The position numbers and the translations under genes are program-made. From Paraburkholderia sp. BL10I2N1 (GTDB lineage: Bacteria > Pseudomonadota > Gammaproteobacteria > Burkholderiales > Burkholderiaceae): a stretch of 64,000 nt of DNA. Below are positions 1-7,914 of this stretch, in pieces. The stretch spans positions 1,550,001 through 1,614,000 of the forward strand of contig NZ_SNWA01000002.1 of NCBI RefSeq assembly GCF_004361815.1, read 5' to 3'. Positions within the stretch are counted from its first letter, which is position 1, and every line of letters begins with the position of its first letter. The notes beneath the pieces were generated by a model, which was not told where the DNA came from, made no database searches, and saw nothing but the letters and a program-made list of their open reading frames with translations.

Positions 1-61
1 GGTTCCGGTGATGCCATCATGCTACGCGCACGTAACCGAGTTAACGATGGGACGGAACACT

Positions 62-291
62 AGACATCATGTATGGACCTGCCGCACCTCAAGGTACGCG
101 GATTAAGCTTGAGGTTGGTTACACCGCGGCTCAGAGCCGCATTGAGGGGGCAGGTCATGAACAAGGCAGTATGACTTTCCGTGAGGCAGAGGCTGGCCCG
201 CCGTGAGGAATCAGACGCGGGTTAGCATTGCTGCCAGAGCCGCACGGTGTGGACAGGGCCACACCCGGCGATTTCCGGCACGGAGGCCAGC
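62..291 (+). ncRNA. Candidate IS110 bridge RNA region (left-end non-coding segment)
   Basis: This 230-base segment lies between the presumed element left end and the recombinase start and has no credible gene. IS110-group elements are known to transcribe a bridge RNA from this place, with one loop matching the donor and one the target. A local inverted repeat, accgcggctcagagccgcat near 122-141 (gcggct/agccgc), supports a folded RNA. The assignment rests on position and this hairpin only; no covariance evidence was available. Confidence 0.3.
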
Positions 292-1422
292 ATGGAACAC
301 GATAGCACGGTGTACGTCGGACTGGATGTCCACAAGGAGTCGATCACGGTTGCCTACGCGATCGGCATGGGCGAAGTGGAACTGCTGGGCAAGATCGGTA
401 CGACCAAGGCCGATATCGATCGCCTGTGCAAGCGCCTGCAGTCCAAAGGCCGACGCGTGCGCATCGTCTACGAGGCGGGTCCGTCCGGTTATGGGCTTTA
501 CCGGCAACTGGTGGAGAAAGGTTTCGACTGCATGGTCTGCGCGCCGTCGCTGATTCCGAAGAAGCCCGGTGAGCGCGTCAAGACAGACCGGCGTGACGCC
601 ATCAAGCTGGTGCGCGCGCTGCGCGCGAGTGACCTGTCGGCAGTCTACGTGCCGGGCGTTGAGGACGAGGCATTCCGGGATCTGGCCCGTGCGTGGGTCA
701 CTGCCAAAGACGATCTGAAGCAGGCGCGGCAGCGGCTGAAGTCGTTCCTGCTCTCGCACGGCGTGCGCTATACCGGCAGCGCCAACTGGGGCCCCGCGCA
801 CCGGCACTGGCTGAGCCAGTATTCGTTCGGCAACGAATGGCAGCAACTGGCGTTTGAAGAACATCGGCGCACGATCGAGGATCGGCTCGCGCAATGCGAG
901 CGTCTCGAGACCGCGTTGCGCGAGGCGGTGCCCAACTGGCGATTCTATCCAGCCGTCCTGGGCTTGCAGGCGATGCGCGGTGTGCAGTTCACCACGGCCG
1001 TAGGGATGCTCGCCGAACTGGGGGACCTGTCGCGCTTCGAGCATCCGCGTCAGCTGATGGCCTGGCTCGGCGTGACGCCGTCGGAACACTCCTCGGGCGG
1101 CAAGCGGCGGCAAGGCAGTATCACCAAGACCGGCAACAGCTACGCCAGAAAGCTGCTCGTCGAGGCGGCCTGGAGCTACCGGCATCCGGCACGCGTGAGT
1201 CCCGACATTCAGCGCCGCCACGAAGGCATCCCGAAGGCCATCATTGATCGCGCCTGGGACGCGCAGCTTCGATTGTGCCGCCGATATCGCAGGCTGGCGG
1301 CACGCGGCAAAAACCCGAACATCGCGACGGTCGCGGTTGCCCGGGAGCTGGCCGGTTTCATCTGGGACGTCAGCCGTCTGGCCATGTCGCTCGCCGTACC
1401 ACGCACCGCACACGCAGCGTAA
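292..1422 (+). CDS. IS110 family transposase (DEDD recombinase)
   Basis: A 376-residue IS110 recombinase that excises and inserts its own element by strand exchange at a short core. The N-terminal DEDD RuvC-like domain shows YVGLDVHKESITVA (first Asp), YEAGPSGYG (Glu) and KTDRRDA (last Asp pair). The C-terminal Transposase_20 half has the GV..TPSEHSSGG and ITKTGN motifs with the conserved Ser region. The ATG at 292 is chosen over an upstream GTG at 247 because GGAGG at 282-286 sits six bases before it. About 230 bases of non-coding DNA (62-291) precede the gene, the place where IS110-group elements encode a bridge RNA. It is closely related to the copy at 3166-4254. It appears intact. Confidence 0.93.
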   Translation: MEHDSTVYVGLDVHKESITVAYAIGMGEVELLGKIGTTKADIDRLCKRLQSKGRRVRIVYEAGPSGYGLYRQLVEKGFDCMVCAPSLIPKKPGERVKTDRRDAIKLVRALRASDLSAVYVPGVEDEAFRDLARAWVTAKDDLKQARQRLKSFLLSHGVRYTGSANWGPAHRHWLSQYSFGNEWQQLAFEEHRRTIEDRLAQCERLETALREAVPNWRFYPAVLGLQAMRGVQFTTAVGMLAELGDLSRFEHPRQLMAWLGVTPSEHSSGGKRRQGSITKTGNSYARKLLVEAAWSYRHPARVSPDIQRRHEGIPKAIIDRAWDAQLRLCRRYRRLAARGKNPNIATVAVARELAGFIWDVSRLAMSLAVPRTAHAA

Positions 1423-1697
1423 CCGCCCGATCACTCAACATTTGACGAACACTTGGAGAAGAGTTTCCTGAAGGCGGCGTAGCCCGGTACCCGAGCAACC
1501 CGCGGCTAAACATCGCAACGCGCATCAACCGATTTGCGGAACAAGGGAGCGGCAGGCTCACGAGACGGAATGGAATGAACGCCCCCACTGCGGCCGGTGA
1601 GGAAATGCAGGAAGGTGGATCCTCGCGGGCCGACGGCATCAGAGTGCCCAAGATGGGAGATCATGACGATTTCCCAAGGCAAACCGGAGGATCCACG

Positions 1698-2714
1698 ATG
1701 AACTATACGACTGTTGGGGCCGATATCGCCAAGAACGTCATGCAGTTGTACTGGGTGGATCCAAATACCGGCGAAATCATGAACAAGGCAATCAAGCGAT
1801 CCGCATTTCTTGAACACTTCGCAAATCGTGCTCCCTGCCTGGTAGGCATGGAAGCATGCGGAGGCGCCCAGCATTGGGCCAGACGGCTGCTGGAAATGGG
1901 GCATCAAGTGAAGCTGATACCCGCGAAGTTCGCCAAGGCGTTCAATATTCGTAACAAGAACGACGCTGCAGACGCTCGTGCCATCTGGATGGCCACGCAG
2001 ATGCCCGGCAAATCTGTGGCAGTCAAGACAGAGGCTCAGCAAGCGATACTTGCCCTGCACCGGATACGCCAACAGAAGATTAAGTTCCGCACCATGCAGA
2101 TGAATTGCCTGCGCGGCCTGCTGACCGAATATGGCGAAGTGATGGGCAAGAGCCGCGCGGCCCTCGATAAAGCCATTCCGGGAGTGCTTGAAAGGCTCAC
2201 GGATCGTCTACCTGCCATGCTCATCGAATCATTGCGCGAACAGTGGAATGATCTTCAGAATCTCGATCGCCAGATCGCAGAAATTGAGCGGCGTCTGCGA
2301 GGATGGCTGAAAGACGACGAGGCATCCAGGAAGATCGCGGCGATCCCGGGCGTCGGGCTCCTGACTTCCACCGCCGCCGTTGCAACAATGGGTGACCCGA
2401 AAGCGTTCAGAAGCGGTCGCGAATTCGCGGCGTGGCTCGGCCTCGTACCAAAGCAGGTGGGCACCGGAGGCAAGACCGTACTGCTAGGTATAAGTAAGCG
2501 CGGTGATACATATTTGCGGACCTTGCTCATTCACGGTGCGCGCAGTGTGCTCTCGCACTCCCGGGAGCCAGGTGCATGGATCGATCAACTCACCAGACGG
2601 CGACATCGCAACGTGGTAATCGTCGCAATAGCGAACAAGATGGCCCGCACCATCTGGGCCATCCTTGCTCACGGGAAGCCATACGAAAAGGACCACGTCA
2701 GCATGGCGGCGTGA
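1698..2714 (+). CDS. IS110 family transposase, IS1111-like
   Basis: A 338-residue IS110-family recombinase of a different branch from its two neighbours. It starts MNYTTVGADIAKNVMQLYWV, has the DEDD Glu in MEACGGAQHW and the Asp pair in NKNDAADARAI, and in the C-terminal half shows IPGVGLLTSTA and the LLGISKRGD motif. The ATG at 1698 is taken because GGAGG at 1686-1690 lies just upstream; an earlier in-frame ATG at 1575 has no such site. About 270 non-coding bases follow the gene and contain a hairpin (gcctgc/gcaggc near 2896-2913). A long downstream non-coding stretch fits IS1111-group elements, whose guide RNA is on the right side. It appears intact. Confidence 0.92.
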   Translation: MNYTTVGADIAKNVMQLYWVDPNTGEIMNKAIKRSAFLEHFANRAPCLVGMEACGGAQHWARRLLEMGHQVKLIPAKFAKAFNIRNKNDAADARAIWMATQMPGKSVAVKTEAQQAILALHRIRQQKIKFRTMQMNCLRGLLTEYGEVMGKSRAALDKAIPGVLERLTDRLPAMLIESLREQWNDLQNLDRQIAEIERRLRGWLKDDEASRKIAAIPGVGLLTSTAAVATMGDPKAFRSGREFAAWLGLVPKQVGTGGKTVLLGISKRGDTYLRTLLIHGARSVLSHSREPGAWIDQLTRRRHRNVVIVAIANKMARTIWAILAHGKPYEKDHVSMAA

Positions 2715-3165
2715 TTGTGAGGCGCAATACGAAGCAGTAAAACCGCTTACAGGACGGAGTGCACGTCCAAAGGTTGCGGTGGCAATCGAGTGTGATGACA
2801 TGACAGGTCGGACCGGAACTCGCACAGCCTGGATTACAGAGAGAGCCTTGAGCTCGTGGACGGAATGAGGCGCGAGTTAGCGGATTTCATCGGGGCCTGC
2901 AGCGAAGCAGGCTGCAAGAAGGCCGAATGTAGAGCTGCAACCTAACCTGTCACTCAACACATGCGAAAACCCTCGCAAACGGGGGCGTTCATGTAGACCT
3001 CTGTAATGCGGTACCCAACCCGCGGATATCAGTGTGATTCACCGTCGAATTTACTGCTACGCCGCCCTCAGGAAATTCAGATAACCTATCGAAAAGAAGA
3101 TACCTATGGAAAACTGAAAAGCCGATCCCGTTTGACACGGAAAGTCATATCAGTTTAGCAAGTAC
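2715..3165. other. Non-coding IS junction region
   Basis: No credible gene. The first part is probably the right end of the IS1111-like element, with the hairpin near 2896-2913. A segment at 3007-3050 resembles 4402-4445 (both start atgcggtacc and share atatcag and caccgtcg-like blocks), so copies of one element end occur on both sides of the 3166-4254 recombinase. Confidence 0.45.
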
Positions 3166-4254
3166 GTGGGCCTGGATGTACATCAGGAAACGATTGCCGT
3201 GGCGGTCGCGGACATCGGCGGCGAGGTGCGCTATATGGGCGAGATCGTGAACACGCCCGAGGCCATCGCGAAAGTGGTGACACGCCTCAAGCGGAGCACG
3301 GGACGGCTGGCATTCTGCTACGAAGCCGGCCCGTGCGGCTACGCAATCTGCCGGCAACTGCGTGAGCTGAAGCAGGACTGTCAGGTCATCGCGCCGTCAC
3401 TGATTCCGAAGAAACCGGGCGAGCGCGTGAAGACCGACCGGCGCGATGCCCTGAGCCTGGCGCGCCTGCATCGCGCCGGCGAGTTGAGCCCCGTGTGGAT
3501 TCCAGATGAGGCCCAGGAGGCACTGCGCGATCTGACCCGTGCGCGTGAGGACATGAAGCATCTGCAGCGGCAGGCCAAGCAACGGCTGTTGTCGTTCCTG
3601 TCGCGCCATGGCCATCGCTACAACGGCCGCTCCAGGTGGACGCAAGCGCACTGGCGTTGGCTGGAAGGCATGAAGTTCGCCCGGCCTGAGCAACAGATCG
3701 TGCTGCAGGAATATATCGACACGGTGCAGGCCTGTGGCCGGCGCGTGGCCAGCCTCGACCGCGAAGTCGAGACAGCCGCGCATGCCAGCCCGGTTTGGCC
3801 GGTGATCGAGGCGTTGATGGCGCTGCGCGACATCAGTCTGCTCGCGGCTGTGACGGTGGTTGCGGAACTCGGTGATCTCGCGCGGTTTGCCGACGCCCCG
3901 CAACTGATGGCGTATCTGGGCCTGGTGCCCAGCGAACACTCCAGCGGCAAGCGCGAGCGCCGCGGTGGCATCACGAAGACCGGCAACGGCCATGTCCGGC
4001 GGATACTCATCGAAGCAGCGTGGACCTATCGTCATGCCGCACGAAAGACCGCGATCCTGCAGCGGCGCGCCGAGCGTACACCGCCGGAGGTCCAGGAAAT
4101 CGCCTGGTCGGCGCAAAAACGGTTGTGTCAACGCTTTCGAAACCTGATGGCACGCGGCAAGCTCAAGAACCAGGTCTGTACCGCCATTGCGCGCGAGCTC
4201 GTCGGCTTTATCTGGGCTATCGGGCAACACGTCATCCCCCTCAGTCGAGCTTAG
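3166..4254 (+). CDS. IS110 family transposase, start damaged or non-canonical
   Basis: An IS110 recombinase closely related to the one at 292-1422: VGLDVHQETIAVAVAD, FCYEAGPCGYAICRQL, KKPGERVKTDRRDA and VPSEHSSGKRERRGGITKTG are all present. All DEDD residues and the C-terminal Ser region remain. The reading frame runs back to a TGA at 3133 without an ATG; only GTG at 3166 is available, falling on the Val that other family members have a few residues inside the protein. An ATG at 3106 opens MEN then stops, so the true 5' end may have been lost by a small change. Function of this copy is therefore uncertain. Confidence 0.8.
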   Translation: MGLDVHQETIAVAVADIGGEVRYMGEIVNTPEAIAKVVTRLKRSTGRLAFCYEAGPCGYAICRQLRELKQDCQVIAPSLIPKKPGERVKTDRRDALSLARLHRAGELSPVWIPDEAQEALRDLTRAREDMKHLQRQAKQRLLSFLSRHGHRYNGRSRWTQAHWRWLEGMKFARPEQQIVLQEYIDTVQACGRRVASLDREVETAAHASPVWPVIEALMALRDISLLAAVTVVAELGDLARFADAPQLMAYLGLVPSEHSSGKRERRGGITKTGNGHVRRILIEAAWTYRHAARKTAILQRRAERTPPEVQEIAWSAQKRLCQRFRNLMARGKLKNQVCTAIARELVGFIWAIGQHVIPLSRA

Positions 4255-5092
4255 CCGGCATGAGAGGATCGAGCATGCAACAGGATGTTTGGGCCAGGAC
4301 CAGGCAACGGTGGGAGAACCCTCGTGGTAACACTAGGAGGCAACTGGAAACAGCACAACCCTCGAAACTAGATTGAGGCAGTTCCCCGACGCTTCGTTTG
4401 TCATGCGGTACCAACCCGCGCATATCAGAATGATCAACCGTCGGATAACCGCCTCGTCCTGGCCCAAACATCCTGTTGGTAACGACCGTCAGAGAGACGG
4501 TCTCGCATGGTCGTGAGCGCGCAAGCGCCGCCCTTACGACCAATGCATAGCATGGAAAACCGACGTCGCATCAAGGGTCCGCTACGCCGGGCTGATGCCC
4601 GCCCTTCTATGAGCATCAAATTGTCAAGGGATTGTTTTGAAGACGTGTGTGGCTGGCGTTGGCAAGACTGCTCCGGGCCTGCGTACGGTAGAGTCGCGGT
4701 GCAGGCACAGCCCTGTGGGAAGCAAGTCACGGCGTCGTGAACTGCTGTGCAGGAGTTATCCACGGCCGGGCCGGCGGGTCGCGTCTTAAGACCACGACGC
4801 CGGCCGTCGGTGGATAACTCGTGATCATCGTGAGGCAGGTCCCTCCTGGCAAGTTTTTACTGCGATCATGTTTCGTGTCTGAAGCCGATCATCGCGCGCA
4901 TAAGACTCCAACGTCTTACTCACCTTCTATCCGCTGGCGTGTAGCCAGCCTTATCCTGCATGCGCATTGCGCCGGAATCGTGTCCGGGAACATGCCCAAT
5001 CTTGAATCATCGGTTGCTGTGGCAACCAAGGGCGGGCACGGGCATGTTCACTTCAGGTCATGTAGGTACCAAGCGGCTAGTGCGAGGGGGCG
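4255..5092. other. Non-coding IS-derived segment with inverted repeats
   Basis: I see no convincing gene in these 838 bases; the short frames present have no family resemblance. A perfect 23-bp inverted repeat joins 4278-4300 to 4456-4478. A second inverted pair, gagttatccac at 4753-4763 and gtggataactc at 4810-4820, encloses a GC-rich partly complementary centre. These are probably ends or guide-RNA regions of IS110 elements inserted next to each other. Confidence 0.4.
4278..4478. repeat. 23-bp perfect inverted repeat pair (4278-4300 and 4456-4478)
   Basis: The 23 bases at 4278-4300 (beginning caacaggatgtttgggc) are exactly the reverse complement of 4456-4478. They bracket 155 bases directly after the third IS110 recombinase stop. 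Their position suggests sub-terminal repeats of an IS1111-type element or a partly inverted duplication of one end. Confidence 0.6.
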
Positions 5093-6265
5093 TCACTTGG
5101 CGCACCCGACGGGCTGGGGCTTCAGTTGCGCACCTTCGGGAATCACGCCGTCCTTCAGGTAGCGCCATAGCGCAATCGCGAGACGTCGGGCCACCGCGAC
5201 GATCGCAATGCGTCGGGCGCGACGGTTCGGTCCCGTACCCTGGGTGCGCTGGTCGAACCACTGCGTCAGCGCACTGCCGGGCTGATAGCGCAGCCAGGTC
5301 CAGGCCATCTCGACCAGTAACCCGCGTACCCGTCCGTTGCCCTGTTTACTGATGCCCTGGTCGGTCTGGCTCTCGCCGCTGTCGTACGGCTGCGGCACCA
5401 GCCCGACACAGGCCCCGACCTGGCGCCGGTTGTGAAAGTCGCGCCAGTAGAGTTCGAGCGCGAGGCGTGAGGCGCTGACTTCACCGATGCCTTTCAGGCG
5501 CGCCAGTGCATCGCTGCGCGCACGCGCAGGTGCCGGCACACTGGCCTGGCGGGTCTTCTCGAGTGTGGCGAGCTGCTGGGTGGCGAGCGCAAGACGTTCA
5601 CACTCGCGCAGCAGCCGCTCACGCAGTTCGAGCGGCAGGGGCGTGCCGTCGTGACAGCGCACCTCGTCGCGCGCGAGCCGGCCGGCGAAGTCCCGGTGAT
5701 CGACCTCATCCCAGCAGCCCAGTGTGGCGAGCAGCTTGCGCATGCGGTCGAGGTGCTGCAGCACTTCTTTCTGCAACTGCCCGCGATCGCGCACCAGGTG
5801 GCGCGACGCTTCATCCTGGGCGGATGGCACGTGGACCACGTGCATGCGGTCACGCTCGCCGCGCAGCCACGCGCGGAGGCTGATGACGAGCCTGATCGCA
5901 TCGAGCCGGTCGGTCTTCGCGCGCCGCTTGTGGCGCTCGACCGGGATGCTGGCCGGATCGAGGACGTAACATTCAATGCCGCGGGCCTGCAGCGCACGCC
6001 AGATCCAGAACGCGTCCGGACCAGCCTCGTAGCACACGACGACCCGCACGTCGGCCGGCAGCGACCACCTATCCCTGTGCGCGTCAATCAGTGTGAGCAC
6101 GGCCTGCAGACGCGGGGCGGCCTGCGGCTGCGCGACCGTATGCACGGCGGGCCGTTCGCGCCGGCCGTCATGCAGCGCGACCTTCCACTTGCTGACCCCA
6201 AGCTCGAGCGAGACAGCCAGCACCACTTCTTCCGTACGCGACGGATATCTCAGGTCGTTGCCCAT
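5093..6265 (-). CDS. IS110 family transposase (ELGVSKW subgroup)
   Basis: A 390-residue IS110 recombinase from a third sub-branch. The N-terminal catalytic strand reads LAVSLELGVSKWKVALHDG, with Glu where most relatives have the first Asp; that variant is usual in this subgroup. CYEAGPDAFWIWRAL and RAKTDRLDAIRL carry the remaining acidic residues; the C-terminal half has LKGIGEVSASRLALEL and GISKQGNGRVR. The ATG at 6265 is chosen because a strong site (caggaggtg) lies just upstream, although the frame extends to 6412. About 150 non-coding bases ahead of it contain atgtatggacc, a match to the end at 60-99 and 7164-7203, so these elements share a related left end. Appears intact. Confidence 0.9.
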   Translation of the reverse strand: MGNDLRYPSRTEEVVLAVSLELGVSKWKVALHDGRRERPAVHTVAQPQAAPRLQAVLTLIDAHRDRWSLPADVRVVVCYEAGPDAFWIWRALQARGIECYVLDPASIPVERHKRRAKTDRLDAIRLVISLRAWLRGERDRMHVVHVPSAQDEASRHLVRDRGQLQKEVLQHLDRMRKLLATLGCWDEVDHRDFAGRLARDEVRCHDGTPLPLELRERLLRECERLALATQQLATLEKTRQASVPAPARARSDALARLKGIGEVSASRLALELYWRDFHNRRQVGACVGLVPQPYDSGESQTDQGISKQGNGRVRGLLVEMAWTWLRYQPGSALTQWFDQRTQGTGPNRRARRIAIVAVARRLAIALWRYLKDGVIPEGAQLKPQPVGCAK

Positions 6266-6500
6266 GATCACCTCCTGTACCGTAGGCTTCGCGATGCTGA
6301 TTGTAGGCCTCAGTCTCTCGGTGGGCCCCCGATGCTCATAGCATCTTGACCCGTCAAACTTCAAGAAACCGCGCTTTCGGCACTTGACACGGTCCATACA
6401 TATCAGTGTCATGAGTTAGAAATTCGTTGAATTTTCTAGATCGCTGTTTGCCTTTTGCATAACTATCCTTGTCCAACGAGGACGCGATAAGGGAGGCGTT

Positions 6501-6710
6501 TCAGTGGTTCCTTCCGAAGCATGCATCTGCGGCCTCAGCCGGCGACAGGCCACCGTGGAAGTAGCCTTGGAGACGCTTTATGATCGTCGCATCAGGGTGA
6601 AACGGCGGGCGCACAAGATTCGCTGCGACGGCTGCATCGTACCAGGCACACGTCCATACCTCCAGCTCCCGAGCGTATTCGAGCATTAGCGGTTCCGCCT
6701 CATCAAGCAT
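6501..6710 (-). CDS. Small hypothetical protein (69 aa)
   Basis: I do not recognise this family. The 69-residue product starts MLDEAEPLMLEYARELEVW, is acidic in its first half and ends LSPAEAADACFGRNH. A Shine-Dalgarno-like gtggag lies upstream of the ATG at 6710. It starts 19 bases after the stop of the 96-residue gene ahead of it on the same strand, so the two are probably co-transcribed. Both sit between two IS110-like ends and may be remnants of the locus interrupted by the insertions. Confidence 0.5.
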   Translation of the reverse strand: MLDEAEPLMLEYARELEVWTCAWYDAAVAANLVRPPFHPDATIIKRLQGYFHGGLSPAEAADACFGRNH

Positions 6711-6729
6711 TTTTTAACTCCACTCATTC

Positions 6730-7020
6730 CTAGACTTGCCAGGCGTTAGATCGACCCGTAGATGCCTCAATCTCGCTGCACTCGGAGGAAACACTCATCG
6801 CCGGACGCTTGGGCTCAGGCGGGAACACGCACCAAGCGCCGTCATGGTGGCGGAAGAAGAAAATTGCAAGCGGACCTGCAGGTCTCGATGCCTCGACGCA
6901 GATATACCCTCTGGGACTCGAGCTTGTCCGACTGAATCGGGTTATGCGAACCGGCATCGCCGGCGTTGGCGCAAACCATTTTCCGACCAGCGTACGCAAA
7001 GACTTCTCCGCCTTTTCCAT
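6730..7020 (-). CDS. Small hypothetical protein (96 aa)
   Basis: Unrecognised 96-residue protein. The frame extends to 7194, but the ATG at 7020 directly follows ggggagacc, a good ribosome site, and the extension consists of IS-end sequence. The middle, VRITRFSRTSSSPRGYICVE and IFFFRHHDGAWCVFPPEPKRP, alternates aromatic and charged residues as in a small beta-rich fold; no membrane segment or signal peptide is visible. It heads a probable two-gene unit with the 69-residue gene downstream. No function can be assigned. Confidence 0.55.
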   Translation of the reverse strand: MEKAEKSLRTLVGKWFAPTPAMPVRITRFSRTSSSPRGYICVEASRPAGPLAIFFFRHHDGAWCVFPPEPKRPAMSVSSECSEIEASTGRSNAWQV

Positions 7021-7163
7021 GGTCTCCCCCTTCAAACTCGATCCCGGTGACGCAGTCGCGGCTTGCTGCAACCGCCATTGCGCAGCATGTGCCACCGTAA
7101 ATTCGATCACTTCGCGCGATCCGCAGAGGATTGTCTCGACAATGTGTCGATGGACAACATGAC

Positions 7164-7203
7164 GCATACCTTGAGGTGCGGCAGGTCCATACATGATGTC
7201 TAG
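7164..7203 (-). repeat. Inverted copy of the 40-bp IS110-like end at 60-99
   Basis: This segment read on the minus strand matches 60-99 over about 40 bases, then the two sequences diverge. It abuts the truncated IS3 orfA at 7204, marking the insertion point. Confidence 0.75.
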
Positions 7204-7320
7204 CTCGGGTGCACGCCGCGCTTCTCCGCGATCTCCGCGATCGTCTTGTCACCCTTGACTGACTCAAAGCGCCACCTCGGCCTTGATGCCGCTGATTGGT
7301 TGCGGCGGCGTCGTCTGCCT
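7204..7320 (-). pseudogene. IS3 family transposase OrfA fragment
   Basis: On the minus strand a conserved OrfA helix-turn-helix block, ESVKGDKTIAEIAEKRGVHP, is readable and ends abruptly at the IS110-like end at 7203. Upstream, RRRRNQSAA fits the usual OrfA N-terminus, but the piece between (expected IKAEVAL) is only found in another frame. This implies two compensating one-base indels: a lost G near gcggcatcaagg and a gained T in gcgctttgag. Only about 35 codons of a normally ~90-codon gene survive. Confidence 0.7.
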
Positions 7321-7344
7321 ATCTCTGTTCCTGTCGTACCGGGC

Positions 7345-7914
7345 TCAATCCTCGCCCTTCGGAGCAGCCTTTCCATTTTGGGCCGTGCTAAGTTCTGCTC
7401 GGTCGCCTCTTCGACTCCTAATCCGCTCCGCGGCGAGCTGGATGCCAGCAACTATGCTTCGATAGCCGGTACAGCGGCACAGATTTCCCGAGAGAGACTC
7501 GCGAATTTCCTCTTCGCTCGGATCGAGGTTTGAAGACAACAGTTCAACTGCTGTTAGGACCATACCTGGAGCACAGAAACCGCATTGAAAAGCACTGGCA
7601 TCGCGAAATGCGGTCTGTATCTCACTAAGAGTACCGTCCTGGTGAGCAAGTCCTTCGATAGTTGTGATCGAGGTACGAAGCGCGGTCGCGGCCAATGTGA
7701 TGCAGGACTTGGCGACCTTGCCGTCGATCAATACCGTACACGCGCCACAGTGACCTGTCATGCATCCCATATGTGTGCCCTTCAACCCCTGCATCTCGCG
7801 CACGAAGGTTAAAAGGGACGTTTCAGGGGGTATCAGCTCCTCGCACAGCTTCCCATTGAGCCGGCAACTCAAAGAAACCGAATCCTCGAACATTTCCTCA
7901 ACGTTATCTGTCAT
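7345..7914 (-). CDS. Molybdenum hydroxylase small subunit, 2Fe-2S (CoxS/XdhA-like)
   Basis: The 189-residue iron-sulfur subunit of a xanthine dehydrogenase/CO dehydrogenase-family enzyme; it passes electrons from the molybdenum site to FAD. The plant-type cluster is held by Cys51, Cys56, Cys59 and Cys71 (GCMTGHCGACTVLIDGK...C). The second cluster is held by Cys111, Cys114, Cys146 and Cys148 (FQCGFCAPGM and NLCRCTGY). Its ATG overlaps the stop of the medium-subunit gene by four bases, so it is the third gene of a small operon. The 30-residue C-terminal tail after the second cluster is charged. The gene ends just before an IS3 remnant but looks complete. Confidence 0.93.
   Translation of the reverse strand: MTDNVEEMFEDSVSLSCRLNGKLCEELIPPETSLLTFVREMQGLKGTHMGCMTGHCGACTVLIDGKVAKSCITLAATALRTSITTIEGLAHQDGTLSEIQTAFRDASAFQCGFCAPGMVLTAVELLSSNLDPSEEEIRESLSGNLCRCTGYRSIVAGIQLAAERIRSRRGDRAELSTAQNGKAAPKGED

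Larger units (their letters stand above)
60..7203. mobile_element. IS110-family insertion sequence cluster bounded by a 40-bp inverted repeat
   Basis: Four IS110-family recombinase genes (292-1422, 1698-2714, 3166-4254 on plus; 5093-6265 on minus) lie head-to-tail in about 6 kb. About 40 bases at 60-99 recur inverted at 7164-7203 with one or two mismatches, then the two copies diverge. The copy at 60 leads into the non-coding segment ahead of the first IS110 gene, so it looks like an IS110 left end; the copy at 7203 cuts directly into an IS3 orfA remnant. The nested structure is inferred. Exact element ends cannot be fixed because IS110 elements usually lack terminal inverted repeats and target duplications. 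Confidence 0.6.

Noticed and set aside
211..1434. 407-codon minus-strand open frame
   Set aside because: Antisense to the IS110 recombinase; no independent motifs.
4434..4763. Protein gene of 109 codons on the minus strand
   Set aside because: Spans inverted repeats of IS origin and has no domain-like composition.
4753..4820. Plasmid or chromosomal replication origin based on DnaA-like boxes
   Set aside because: Only two imperfect boxes, no AT-rich unwinding element, no rep or dnaA gene nearby, and the segment sits among IS ends.
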